A stretch of DNA of 64,000 nucleotides, from assembly GCF_041435215.1 (NCBI RefSeq), contig NZ_CP108394.1, positions 8,990,001-9,054,000 of the forward strand. The letters are read 5' to 3'. Positions 43,664-52,132 of the stretch are shown one piece after another (positions within the stretch are counted from its first letter, which is position 1; the number at the start of each line of letters is the position of its first letter). The position numbers and the translations under genes are program-made. The notes under the pieces are model-generated. The model saw only the letters and a program-made list of their open reading frames with translations. It searched no databases and had not been told where the DNA came from. The stretch comes from Streptomyces sp. NBC_01314. Lineage in GTDB: Bacteria; Actinomycetota; Actinomycetes; Streptomycetales; Streptomycetaceae.

Positions 43664-44245
43664 ATGGGCGACCACAAAGAACAGCCCCTTCGGGTGGGCG
43701 CGGCCGTCCGGCGGCGGCGCCGGGCACATGAGCTCACCCTCGCCGTCGTGGCCGAGCGCAGCGGCCTGTCGGTCCCCTTCCTCAGCCAGGTGGAGAACGA
43801 ACGGGCCCGCCCCAGCAGGCCCTCCCTGGACCGCATCGCCGACGCCCTCGGCACCACCGCCGTCGAACTGCTCGCCGCGGCCGACCCGGCGTGCAGTGTC
43901 GACGTCGTACGCGCCGCCGACGAGGACGGTTTCACGCCTCCCGATTCCTGCTCGCGCTCCCTGGTGCGCGGTCACCACCAGCTGCACGCCATGGAGTTCA
44001 CCGGCGACCACGACGAGGGCCGCGAGGTCCAGCACCGCAACGACGAGCTGATGTACGTCGTCGACGGCGCGGTCGAGGTCGAGGCCGAGGGCCGCGCCCA
44101 CCGCCTCGGCCGCGGCGACACGCTGTACATGTCCGGTGGCGTACGGCACCGCTGGCGGGCCACCGAGCCGGAGACCCGGGTGATCGTGGTGGCCGTCGCC
44201 GACCACATCGAGGCCCTGGAGGACCGTCACCGCCAGGGCGCGTGA
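43664..44245 (+). CDS. XRE-family regulator with cupin domain
   Basis: The 193-residue protein has an N-terminal helix-turn-helix (LTLAVVAERSGLSVPFLSQV then ENERARPSRPSLDRIADALG) and a C-terminal cupin (about 110-180: HRNDELMYVVDGAVEVEAEG, RLGRGDTLYM). Such proteins sense small ligands and control nearby metabolic genes. GGAGGGAG precedes the ATG. The metal-receptor-like gene follows 4 bases after its stop, so the two are co-transcribed. Confidence 0.9.
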   Translation: MGDHKEQPLRVGAAVRRRRRAHELTLAVVAERSGLSVPFLSQVENERARPSRPSLDRIADALGTTAVELLAAADPACSVDVVRAADEDGFTPPDSCSRSLVRGHHQLHAMEFTGDHDEGREVQHRNDELMYVVDGAVEVEAEGRAHRLGRGDTLYMSGGVRHRWRATEPETRVIVVAVADHIEALEDRHRQGA

Positions 44246-44249
44246 CGTC

Positions 44250-45005
44250 GTGGTGCGCTCCGGGTCCCGCGTCGTCTCCCTCGTCCCGTCCCTGACGGAG
44301 GCCGTCGCCGTCTCGCTGCCCGGCGTGCTGGTAGGCGCCACCGACTGGTGCGGCCAGCCGGGTGATCTTGATGTCGTCAGGGTCGGCGGGACCAAGAACC
44401 CCAGGACCGACGTCATCGCCCGCCTCGCCCCGGACCTCGTGATCGCCAACGAGGAGGAGAACCGCGAGCCCGACCTGACCGCTCTGCGGGAGGCGGGCGT
44501 CGAGGTCCTCGTCACCGAGGTACGGGATGTGCCGGGCGCCTTCACCGAACTGGACCGCGTGCTGCGTGCCTGCGGCGCCCGGTCCCGGCCGCGCTGGCTG
44601 GACGAGGCGGAGTCGGCGTGGTCCGGGCCGCCGGACGCGTCGGCCGGCCCGCTGACACCCGGCCGTCGTACGACCGCCGTGGTGCCCGTCTGGCGCCGGC
44701 CGTGGATGGTCGTCGGCCGGGACACCTTCGCCGGTGACGTGCTCGCCCGGCTCGGGGTGGACAATCTGTACGCCGGGCACGCGGAGCGCTACCCCCGGGT
44801 CCCCGTCGAGGAGCTGCGGGCCGCCGCCCCCGATGTCGTGGTCCTGCCCGACGAGCCGTACCTCTTCACCGCCGACGACGGCCCGGAGGCGTTCCCCGGG
44901 CTGCCGTGCGCGTTGCTGAGCGGCCGTCATCTCACCTGGTACGGGCCGTCGTTGGCCGAGGCGCCGCGGGTGCTGGGCGCGGCGCTGCGAGCAGCTCGCC
45001 GCTGA
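44250..45005 (+). CDS. Helical-backbone metal receptor (BtuF/FepB-like) without signal peptide
   Basis: The 251-residue protein matches the type III substrate-binding fold: RVVSLVPSLTEAVAV, VGATDWCGQPGDL, DVIARLAPDLVIANEEENR and APDVVVLPDEPYLF. This fold binds cobalamin, heme or siderophores outside the cell, but no signal peptide or lipobox is visible and no ABC permease is nearby. It may therefore work in the cytoplasm. GTG 44250 is followed by a second GTG. Its last 74 bases overlap the convergent TDT gene. Confidence 0.82.
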   Translation: MVRSGSRVVSLVPSLTEAVAVSLPGVLVGATDWCGQPGDLDVVRVGGTKNPRTDVIARLAPDLVIANEEENREPDLTALREAGVEVLVTEVRDVPGAFTELDRVLRACGARSRPRWLDEAESAWSGPPDASAGPLTPGRRTTAVVPVWRRPWMVVGRDTFAGDVLARLGVDNLYAGHAERYPRVPVEELRAAAPDVVVLPDEPYLFTADDGPEAFPGLPCALLSGRHLTWYGPSLAEAPRVLGAALRAARR

Positions 45006-46272
45006 CCAGCCCGCGCGCGGTGGACGCGGCGGCCGTCACCCAGGCCACCAGCAGCAGCCCGTACAGCGCGACGGCGAGGACGTCGAGGGCGACGAGCCCC
45101 GTGTGCCGGGCCAGCCCCTCCGCGCCGGTCGCACACGTGCCGACCGGGAAGGTGAACGCCCACCACGCCATCGAGAACCCCATGCCCCGCCGCCGGGCCC
45201 GCACGACCAGCGCCGCGGCGAGCGCGAGCCAGAGCAGCGCGAAGCCCATGACGGGCACGCCGTAGAGGACGGCGAACGCGGCGAAGCCGGGCGGGTACGG
45301 GGCCGGTACGGCGCCGGGGGCCGCGTCGGCGAGATTGCCGACGGCGGTGGTCGACTGCCCCAGCGGCCCCAGGACCAGGAACAGACTCGGGGTGAGGGCG
45401 AGCGGCAGCGGCCCCACCGTGACCAGTCGGCCGAACACCAGCGGCAGCACGAGCAGCGTCGCCAGCAGGCTCAGCCCGAACAGCGCGAGACAGCCGAACA
45501 GCAGCGTCTGCCGGGCCTGCCCGGGAGGCAGATGGGGGACGAGCAGCGGTCCGAGCGCGGCGGACACCATGGGCGCGACGAGGGGGAGGAGCAGTACGGG
45601 GGTGACCTGGCCCGGCTCGACGCGGTGGCGGACGACCATCAGGTACGGCACGACGACGGCGGCGACCAGGCCCACGGCCGTCCCGGCGCCGAAGAGTACG
45701 ACATCGAGGGCTACGGCCGCCCGGACCCCGATCCAGTCCCGGCCGACGACGAGGGCACCGCCGCCCACGGCCAGCAGTGCCATGGAGAGACATCCGTAGA
45801 AGGGGGCCACGGCCGGGTCGAGAAGGTGGGTGCGGGCCTGGTCGCGGTGGTGGGTCCAGTGCAGGGCGCGGGCGCCCAGGAGGGCGACCAGAGCGACGAG
45901 CGCGAGCGCCCAGACCGCCGCGCAGACGGTCCGCCGGCCCGGGACGCCCAGGGGGAGCCCGGCACCGGCGGACGCCACGATCGCGGTGCCCATGACCGGG
46001 GCGTACCAGTTGGGGCCGAGGTGACGAAGGGCGGGGAGGCGGGGGCGCGAGCGGGGCCGGGGTCGGGTGCGCGGGTCGGGGAGAGCCGTTGATGAGGGAG
46101 CCGCTGACGAGGGAGCCGGACGAGCCGACCGAGCCGAGCCGGTCTGTTGCGCCGATCCGGCCGAACCGGTCTGTTGCACCGTACGGGCTGGGTGGAGCTC
46201 TTGTGCCGGACCTGCTGAACGGACCTCTCGGGTCGAATGCGCCGGTTGCTCTGGTCGGACTGCGGTGGCCAT
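44932..46272 (-). CDS. TDT-family transporter (tellurite resistance/dicarboxylate type)
   Basis: The 446-residue membrane protein has about ten helices. The family start GPNWYAPVMGTAIVASAGAG lies near residue 86. The preceding 80 residues are a repetitive cytoplasmic leader rich in Gln/Ser/Ala/Arg (repeats of QQTGSA). TDT members carry C4-dicarboxylates, sulfite or tellurite-related anions. It is divergent from a LysR gene, the usual pairing in Streptomyces, which likely controls it. Confidence 0.87.
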   Translation of the reverse strand: MATAVRPEQPAHSTREVRSAGPAQELHPARTVQQTGSAGSAQQTGSARSARPAPSSAAPSSTALPDPRTRPRPRSRPRLPALRHLGPNWYAPVMGTAIVASAGAGLPLGVPGRRTVCAAVWALALVALVALLGARALHWTHHRDQARTHLLDPAVAPFYGCLSMALLAVGGGALVVGRDWIGVRAAVALDVVLFGAGTAVGLVAAVVVPYLMVVRHRVEPGQVTPVLLLPLVAPMVSAALGPLLVPHLPPGQARQTLLFGCLALFGLSLLATLLVLPLVFGRLVTVGPLPLALTPSLFLVLGPLGQSTTAVGNLADAAPGAVPAPYPPGFAAFAVLYGVPVMGFALLWLALAAALVVRARRRGMGFSMAWWAFTFPVGTCATGAEGLARHTGLVALDVLAVALYGLLLVAWVTAAASTARGLVSGELLAAPRPAPAAPRPTTARTR

Positions 46273-46342
46273 GTTTCGAGCGTCCCGCTGCCGCGCGGGG
46301 CCCACCAGGGAGTTCGGTTGTATGGGGGCATAAGCTTGGGTT

Positions 46343-47269
46343 ATGAGTGAGAGCGAGGGGCGAGGCGGGCTGGCCCATCGGGTGCCGGATCTCGGGGCGC
46401 TCGAACTGCTGCTGGCCGTGGCCCGGCTGGGCTCGCTCGGGCGGGCGGCGCGGGAGACGGGGATCACCCAGCCGGCCGCGAGCAGCCGGATCCGCTCGAT
46501 GGAACGGCAGCTGGGCGTCGCCCTGGTCGACCGGTCGCCGCGCGGGTCCCGGCTCACCGACGCGGGCGCGCTCGTCACGGACTGGGCCCGGCGGATCGTC
46601 GAGGCGGCCGAGGTGTTCGACGTGGGCGCGCAGGCGCTGCGGGACCGGCGCGACTCCCGGCTCCGGGTCGCCGCGAGCATGACCATCGCCGAGTATCTGC
46701 TGCCCGGCTGGCTCATCGCGCTGCGCACCGCGCGTCCGGACACGGCGGTGTCGCTCCTCGCGGGCAACTCGACGGTCGTCGCGGAGCGGTTGCTCGCGGA
46801 CGAGGCCGACCTGGGGTTCGTCGAGGGGCCGACCGTCCCGGCCGGGCTGGACGCGGCCGTGATCGCCCATGACCACCTGATCGTCGTGACCGCGCCCAGC
46901 CATCCCTGGGCCCGCCGACGCAAGCCGCTGGACGCGGCCGAACTGGCCTCCACGCCGTTGATCCTCCGGGAGAAGGGCTCCGGCACACGGCAGGTCCTGG
47001 AGGCCGCGCTCGGCAGCCTGGCCCGTCCCCTCATCGAGCTGTCCTCCACCACGGCCGTCAAGTCCTCCGCGCTGAGCGGCGCGGGCCCGGCCGTCCTGAG
47101 CGAGCTGGCCCTCGGTGAGGAGCTCTCCGCCCGCCGCCTGGTCCGCATCCCCGTGGACGGCGTACGCCTGCGGCGGGCCCTGCGGGCGGTCTGGCCGACG
47201 GGGCATCGCCCCACGGGCCCGGCACGGGATCTGCTGGGGCTCACACGGGGGTCCGCGACCGGCGGCTGA
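46343..47269 (+). CDS. LysR-family regulator
   Basis: The 308-residue protein has a winged helix at 15-75 (LELLLAVARLGSLGRAARE then TGITQPAASSRIRSMERQLG) and a LysR substrate-binding domain (about 95-300). It is divergent from the TDT transporter with 70 bases between the start codons; I infer control of that transporter. ATG 46343 is the natural start. Confidence 0.9.
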   Translation: MSESEGRGGLAHRVPDLGALELLLAVARLGSLGRAARETGITQPAASSRIRSMERQLGVALVDRSPRGSRLTDAGALVTDWARRIVEAAEVFDVGAQALRDRRDSRLRVAASMTIAEYLLPGWLIALRTARPDTAVSLLAGNSTVVAERLLADEADLGFVEGPTVPAGLDAAVIAHDHLIVVTAPSHPWARRRKPLDAAELASTPLILREKGSGTRQVLEAALGSLARPLIELSSTTAVKSSALSGAGPAVLSELALGEELSARRLVRIPVDGVRLRRALRAVWPTGHRPTGPARDLLGLTRGSATGG

Positions 47270-47274
47270 GGGCT

Positions 47275-47332
47275 GTTTCCCGCCCCCGCCGCCCTTACCG
47301 TCCCATCCCCCAAGGGCTGCGCCCCTTCGCCC
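47275..47332. repeat. Extragenic repeat module, second copy
   Basis: TTTCCCGCCCCCGCCGCCC then TACCGTCCCATCCCCCAAGG and GCTGCGCCCCTTCGCCC match the outer modules at 22544-22635. It lies just after the LysR stop. Confidence 0.55.
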
Positions 47333-47376
47333 CCCAGCGCGGCTGCGTCGTGGTGGCTGGGGGCGGGGGTGATGCG

Positions 47377-48069
47377 TCAGAGAACCCGGCAGGACGCCGC
47401 CTCCGTGAGGGCGCGCATCACCCGGACGTCCTCGCCCATCTCGGGGTGCCACTGGACGCCCAGGACCCAGGCGGGGTCGGGCAGTTCGATGGCCTCGATC
47501 GTGCCGTCGGAGGCGTAGGCAGAGGCCAGCAGGCCGGCACCGAGTCGGTCGACCGCCTGGTGGTGGTAGGTCGGGACGCCGGTCTCCTCGGCGTCGATGT
47601 CCGCGTACCGCGTGCCGGGTACGGGCTTCACGGGGTGGCGGCCGAAGACGCCGACCTCGACGACGTGGTCGTCGAGGTGCTGGATCAGCGTGCCGCCGAG
47701 AGCGACGTTCAGGAGCTGCATGCCGCGGCAGATGCCGAGCAGCGGCGTGCCGGTGTCCAGCGCCGCCCGGATCAGGGCCAGCTCCCACGCGTCGCGCGCG
47801 GGCGCGGGCGGGCCGCAACGCGGGGAGCGCACGGCGCCGTAGAGGGCGGGGTCCACGTCGGGCCCGCCCGCGATGACCAGGCCGTCGAGACGGGCGACCG
47901 CATCGACGGCGTACGACGGGTCGTCCGGCGGCAGCATCGCGGCGACGCCGCCCGCCGCCTGCACGAGCCGGGGGTAACCGACCGGCAGCAGGGCAGCCTC
48001 CAGCTCCCAGACGCCCCAGCGCGCGCCGGACTCCAGATACGTACTCACACCGATCAGCGGCCTGGTCAC
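47377..48069 (-). CDS. Class I glutamine amidotransferase-like gamma-glutamyl hydrolase
   Basis: The 230-residue peptidase C26 family protein is like PuuD. The catalytic Cys lies in GICRGMQLLN and the His-Glu pair in GVQWHPEMGED. Such enzymes cleave gamma-glutamyl amides to release glutamate. In this cluster it could hydrolyse the last intermediate of ethanolamine breakdown. GTG 48069 overlaps the stop of a 24-codon repetitive frame (48066-48140). Confidence 0.88.
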   Translation of the reverse strand: MTRPLIGVSTYLESGARWGVWELEAALLPVGYPRLVQAAGGVAAMLPPDDPSYAVDAVARLDGLVIAGGPDVDPALYGAVRSPRCGPPAPARDAWELALIRAALDTGTPLLGICRGMQLLNVALGGTLIQHLDDHVVEVGVFGRHPVKPVPGTRYADIDAEETGVPTYHHQAVDRLGAGLLASAYASDGTIEAIELPDPAWVLGVQWHPEMGEDVRVMRALTEAASCRVL

Positions 48070-48140
48070 GCCTGCTCCCTACTCATGGAACTCATGGAAC
48101 TCATGGAACTGGTCAAACTGGTGGAACTGGTGGGACCCAT
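48066..48140 (-). CDS. Possible 24-codon leader peptide made of tandem repeats
   Basis: On the minus strand ATG 48140 opens MGPTSSTSLTSSMSSMSS then MSREQA and stops, its TGA overlapping the GTG of the amidotransferase gene. The DNA is a 9-bp repeat (TTCCATGAG). GGGAGCAGG inside it is a plausible ribosome site for the downstream gene. It may only be a repeat with an open frame. Confidence 0.3.
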   Translation of the reverse strand: MGPTSSTSLTSSMSSMSSMSREQA

Positions 48141-48205
48141 GGAACGGGATGACGGGTCCCGTGCCGCCTCCGCACTGGTTGTACGGCATTCGTGGCGCGG
48201 CGCGA

Positions 48206-49645
48206 TCAGTCCCGCGCCAACTCTGCCTCGGCGGCGGCCAGCGCGGCGAATTCCTCCTCCGGTGCCTTCGCCACCAGGTGCTTACGGCTGTAGAACCCGA
48301 AGTACGCCGCCGCGACCGCGTACACGACGAGCGCGATGATCGCGGCCGTCACGTCCACCAGGAAGGTCGCCACCAGCGCCGAGCACGCGAGGACGAGGGC
48401 GACCGAGGAGGTCAGGATCCCGCCCGGCGTGCGGTACGGCCGCTCCAGCTCCGGCTCCCGGCGGCGCAGGACGATGTGCGACAGGGACATCAGGGCGTAG
48501 CTGATCGTGGCGCCGAAGACGGCGATGTTCAGCATCCGGAGGCTGTCGCCGGTGGCGGCGGCCAGCGCGAAGCCGATCGTGCCCGGCACCAGCAGGCCCA
48601 GGTACGGCGCCTTGCGGCTGCTGGTGAGGGAGAGGACCCGGGGGAGGTAGCCGGCCCGGGAGAGGGCGAACAGCTGCCGGGAGCCGGCGTAGATCAGGGA
48701 GAAGAACGAGGCGACGAGGCCGGCCAGTCCGGCGTAGTTGACGAAGCGGCTGAGCGCGGTGGCCTTGCCGTCCGGCTGGAGCGCCTCGACGAGCGGGTTG
48801 CCGGCGTCCTGGATGGCGGCGGAGCCGCGCGCCCCGGCCGCGGTGAGGAAGGTGATCACGGCCAGCACGACGAGGACGCCCATCGACCAGCGGATCGCCT
48901 TCGGCAGCGTACGGGCCGGGTCCTTGGTCTCCTCCGCGGCCAGCGGCACACCCTCGACGCCCAGGAAGAACCACATGCCGAACGGGAACGCCGCCCAGAT
49001 GCCGAGCAGTCCCATGGGCAGCCAGGAGTTCGCGCCGAGAGCGGAGGCGTCGACCGGGATGTCGTGGAGCGAGGACACGCTGAAGTCGGGCAGTGCGCCC
49101 AGGGCGAAGACGATCAGCGCGAAGACCGCGAAGCCGGTGACGACGAAGGTGACGATCAGCGCCTCGCCGACACCCCACAGGTGGATGCCGATGAAGATCG
49201 CGAAGCAGACGAGATAGACCGGCCAGCTCGACGTCAGGCCGAAGAGACCCAGCGACTCGACGTAGTCGCCGATGAATATCACGATGGCGGCGGGCGCGAG
49301 CACGTACTCGATCAGGATCGCCGTGCCGGTCAGGAAGCCGCCCCACGGGCCGAGCGCCCGGCGCGCGAAGCCGTAGCCGCCGCCCGCCGTGGGCAGGATC
49401 GCGGACAGTTCGGCGAGGGCGAAGACCAAGCAGGCGTACATGGTGCCCATGAGCACCGTGGCGATCGCCAGACCGCCGAAGCCGCCCTTGGCGAGGCCGA
49501 GGTTCCAGCCGGAGAAGTCTCCGGAGACGACATAGGCGACGCCGAGGCCGGTCAGCAGTACCCAGCCGGCGCTGCCCCGGCGGAGCGTTCGGCGCTCCAG
49601 GTAGTCGTCAGCCGCGTCGGCGGCGTCCGTGGCTTTCAGGGACAT
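48206..49645 (-). CDS. Ethanolamine-type APC permease
   Basis: The 479-residue permease has about twelve helices. VSGDFSGWNLGLAKGGFGG resembles the SG..SGWN.GL..GG.GG signature of ethanolamine permeases (Eat/EutP), and ETKDPARTLPKAIRW is the usual loop after helix 6. ATG 49645 was chosen over an upstream in-frame extension. An almost perfect palindrome lies 19 bases upstream. With the GlnA4-like gene 1 kb away, ethanolamine is the most likely substrate. Confidence 0.88.
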   Translation of the reverse strand: MSLKATDAADAADDYLERRTLRRGSAGWVLLTGLGVAYVVSGDFSGWNLGLAKGGFGGLAIATVLMGTMYACLVFALAELSAILPTAGGGYGFARRALGPWGGFLTGTAILIEYVLAPAAIVIFIGDYVESLGLFGLTSSWPVYLVCFAIFIGIHLWGVGEALIVTFVVTGFAVFALIVFALGALPDFSVSSLHDIPVDASALGANSWLPMGLLGIWAAFPFGMWFFLGVEGVPLAAEETKDPARTLPKAIRWSMGVLVVLAVITFLTAAGARGSAAIQDAGNPLVEALQPDGKATALSRFVNYAGLAGLVASFFSLIYAGSRQLFALSRAGYLPRVLSLTSSRKAPYLGLLVPGTIGFALAAATGDSLRMLNIAVFGATISYALMSLSHIVLRRREPELERPYRTPGGILTSSVALVLACSALVATFLVDVTAAIIALVVYAVAAAYFGFYSRKHLVAKAPEEEFAALAAAEAELARD

Positions 49646-49663
49646 GGCACACTCTCCCCACTC

Positions 49664-49685
49664 AAAGGAATGGATCCATACCTTT
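49664..49685. promoter_or_regulatory. Palindromic operator before the ethanolamine permease
   Basis: AAAGGAATGG-ATCCATACCTTT is a 22-bp palindrome with one mismatched pair, immediately upstream of the permease. It is likely bound by the adjacent FadR-type GntR regulator. Confidence 0.65.
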
Positions 49686-49780
49686 GTGGGGTGGGTGGCC
49701 GAAAGCAATACCCTTGCGTTAAGCGAGCGTAAATCGTGCTCTTCCGCGGGGCGGAACCGTGTCCATCCGGGTGTGCGGCC

Positions 49781-50527
49781 TCACCCGAGGAAGCCGCGCA
49801 GCAGGGCCGCCGTACCGGAGCAGTGCTCCCGCATGATCTCCCGCGCGGCCTCGGCGTCCTCGTCGAGAATGGCCTCCACCAGGGCCGCGTGCTGCTGCTG
49901 GGAGTGCTCCAGGTTCCGTACCAGCAGCGGGATGCAGTCGAGCAGGTCGTTGACCCCGGCGCGGACGGCCGCGTACTGACCGGCGAGCGACGGGGAGCCG
50001 GACAGCTCGGCGAGGGTGAGGTGCAGGAGGGTGTCCAGGCGGCGGTACTCCGTGAGCGGCGCGTTGTGCGTGCGGGCCAGGGCCGCACGCAGCCTGTCGA
50101 CCTCTTCGCTGGTCAGACCGTGTGCCGCGCACAATCCCGCCGCGCCCACCTCCAGCACCTCGCGGAAGCGCAGGGTGTCCTCGACGTCGATGCCCTTCAG
50201 GCGGCGGCGCAGCTCGTCCTCGCCCGGGGTGTCGACGCGTGGCAGCACGAACGTCCCTCCGTACCGCCCGCGCCGCGCCTCTATCAGGCCCTGGTCCTGC
50301 AGCACCTTGAGCACCTCGCGCAGCGTCACCCGGCTGATCCCGAGCCGCTCGGCCAACTCGCGTTCCGCAGGCAGCCGTTCGCCGCCCGGCACCAGGCCGA
50401 GCCGGACGACCTGCATGATCTGCTCCAGGGCCTCCTCGAAGCCGTTGCCCGCCCGCACCGGCCGCAGCACGGACGCCAGCCGGTCGTCGGCCCAGGGAGT
50501 GCCCGGTTCCGCTCCTGTCTGCGACAT
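49781..50527 (-). CDS. FadR-type GntR regulator
   Basis: The 248-residue protein has a GntR winged helix (GERLPAERELAERLGISRVT then LREVLKVLQDQGLIEARRGR-YGG) and an all-helical FCD ligand domain with metal-binding-type His residues (LLHLTLAELSGSPSLA, REIMREHCSG). ATG 50527 follows GGGAAGGGG; TTG 50548 is possible. It sits between the permease and the divergent GlnA4-like gene and probably controls both. Confidence 0.9.
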   Translation of the reverse strand: MSQTGAEPGTPWADDRLASVLRPVRAGNGFEEALEQIMQVVRLGLVPGGERLPAERELAERLGISRVTLREVLKVLQDQGLIEARRGRYGGTFVLPRVDTPGEDELRRRLKGIDVEDTLRFREVLEVGAAGLCAAHGLTSEEVDRLRAALARTHNAPLTEYRRLDTLLHLTLAELSGSPSLAGQYAAVRAGVNDLLDCIPLLVRNLEHSQQQHAALVEAILDEDAEAAREIMREHCSGTAALLRGFLG

Positions 50528-50550
50528 GTGGCCGTTGCCCCTTCCCAACT

Positions 50551-50571
50551 AATGGTTACGGGTAATACCTT
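50551..50571. promoter_or_regulatory. Weak second GntR-type site between gntR and glnA4
   Basis: AATGG...ATACCTT repeats both half-site words of the palindrome at 49664-49685, but with a longer spacer (9 bases). It lies in the 105-base divergent space. Confidence 0.35.
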
Positions 50572-50632
50572 ATGGCTCCCGGATGGCTGAATGCCTCCGG
50601 GGTGGCCGAAGAAGCTTCTAGGAGGCTTTCCC

Positions 50633-51991
50633 GTGGCAGACCGCACACCCCCGCTCACCGTCGAGGAACTGCACACCCTCGTCGCGGGCGGTGAGATCGA
50701 CACTGTCGTCCTGGCCTTCCCCGACATGCAAGGGCGCCTCCAGGGCAAGCGGTTCGCCGCGCGCTTCTTCCTCGACGACGTGCTCGCCCACGGCACCGAG
50801 GGCTGCAACTACCTGCTCGCCGTCGACACCGAGATGAACACCGTCGACGGCTACACGATGTCCTCCTGGGACCGCGGCTACGGCGACTTCGCCATGCACC
50901 CGGACCTCAGCACCCTGCGCCGGGTGCCGTGGAACGAGGGCACGGCGATGCTGATCGCCGACCTCGCCTGGAACGACGGCTCACCGGTCGTCGCCGCGCC
51001 CCGCCAGATCCTGCGCCGCCAGCTGGAGCGCCTCGCCGAACTGGGCTACACGGCCAACGTGGGCACCGAGCTGGAGTTCATCGTCTTCAAGGACACCTAC
51101 GAGCAGGCCTGGGACGCCGGTTACAAGGGTCTGACCCCGGCGAACCAGTACAACATCGACTACTCGGTCCTCGGCACGGGGCGCATCGAGCCCCTGCTGC
51201 GCCGGATCCGCAACGACATGGAGGCCGCCGGGCTGACCGTCGAGTCCGCCAAGGGCGAGTGCAACCCCGGGCAGCACGAGATCGTCTTCAAGTACGACGA
51301 GGCCCTGGTCACCTGCGACCAGCACGCGGTCTACAAGACCGGCGCCAAGGAGATCGCCTCGCAGGAGGGCGTCTCGCTCACCTTCATGGCGAAGTTCAAC
51401 GAGCGCGAGGGCAACTCCTGTCACATCCACCTGTCCCTGGCGGACGCGGACGGCACCAACGTCATGGCCGACGGCCACGACATGTCGCCGGTCATGCGCC
51501 ACTTCCTCGCCGGACAGCTCGCCGCGCTCCGCGACTTCTCGCTGCTCTACGCGCCCAACATCAACTCGTACAAGCGGTTCCAGCCGGGCTCCTTCGCGCC
51601 GACCGCCGTGGCCTGGGGCTACGACAACCGGACCTGCGCCCTGCGGGTCGTCGGCCACGGCCGCTCCATGCGCTTCGAGAACCGCCTCCCCGGCGGTGAC
51701 GTCAACCCGCACCTCGCCGTCGCCGGACTGATCGCGGCCGGGCTGTACGGCATCGAGCAGAAGCTCGAACTGCCGGAGGTGTGCACGGGGAACGCGTACG
51801 CCGCCGGTTACGACCAGGTGCCGACCACCCTCCGCGAGGCCGCCGAGCTGTGGGAGAACAGCCCCATCGCCAAGGCCGCCTTCGGCGACGAGGTCGTCGC
51901 GCACTACCGGAACATGGCCCGCGTCGAGCTGGCCGCCTTCGACTCCGCCGTGACCGACTGGGAGCTGCGCCGTTCCTTCGAACGTCTGTGA
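50633..51991 (+). CDS. glnA4: Glutamine synthetase-like gamma-glutamylethanolamide synthetase
   Basis: The 452-residue member of the glutamine synthetase family has metal-binding GTELEFIVF, AKGECNPGQHEI and the REGNSCHIHLSLAD loop. It lacks the adenylylation Tyr region of true GlnA. The neighbourhood and length match GlnA4 of S. coelicolor, reported to join glutamate to ethanolamine with ATP. Assignment rests on gene context and resemblance. GTG 50633 has AGGAGG at ideal distance. A 20-bp tandem repeat begins at its stop codon. Confidence 0.88.
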   Translation: MADRTPPLTVEELHTLVAGGEIDTVVLAFPDMQGRLQGKRFAARFFLDDVLAHGTEGCNYLLAVDTEMNTVDGYTMSSWDRGYGDFAMHPDLSTLRRVPWNEGTAMLIADLAWNDGSPVVAAPRQILRRQLERLAELGYTANVGTELEFIVFKDTYEQAWDAGYKGLTPANQYNIDYSVLGTGRIEPLLRRIRNDMEAAGLTVESAKGECNPGQHEIVFKYDEALVTCDQHAVYKTGAKEIASQEGVSLTFMAKFNEREGNSCHIHLSLADADGTNVMADGHDMSPVMRHFLAGQLAALRDFSLLYAPNINSYKRFQPGSFAPTAVAWGYDNRTCALRVVGHGRSMRFENRLPGGDVNPHLAVAGLIAAGLYGIEQKLELPEVCTGNAYAAGYDQVPTTLREAAELWENSPIAKAAFGDEVVAHYRNMARVELAAFDSAVTDWELRRSFERL

Positions 51992-52090
51992 GTCACCGAA
52001 CACGCCCATGCGTCACCGAACACGCCCATGCGTCACCGAACACGCCCATGCGTCACCGACCACGCCCGTGAGTCACCGAGACGCCCGTGA
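51991..52090. repeat. 20-bp tandem repeat between glnA4 and the aldehyde dehydrogenase gene
   Basis: Units of CGTCACCGAACACGCCCATG run head to tail. Units two and three (52011-52050) are identical, the first (51991-52010) differs at one base, and the fourth and a partial fifth diverge. It starts on the last base of the glnA4 stop and fills most of the 141-base gap. Confidence 0.85.
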
Positions 52091-52132
52091 CGCACCCGCT
52101 CTTGTGACGCACCTGCTGTGAGAGGTCCTGTC

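Noticed and set aside
44927..47818. 963-codon minus-strand frame across the TDT and LysR genes
   Set aside because: It crosses genes on both strands and gives a low-complexity Arg/Pro/Gly product.
51991..52090. 20-bp repeats as CRISPR or iteron origin
   Set aside because: Units are contiguous without spacers and no replication gene is nearby.
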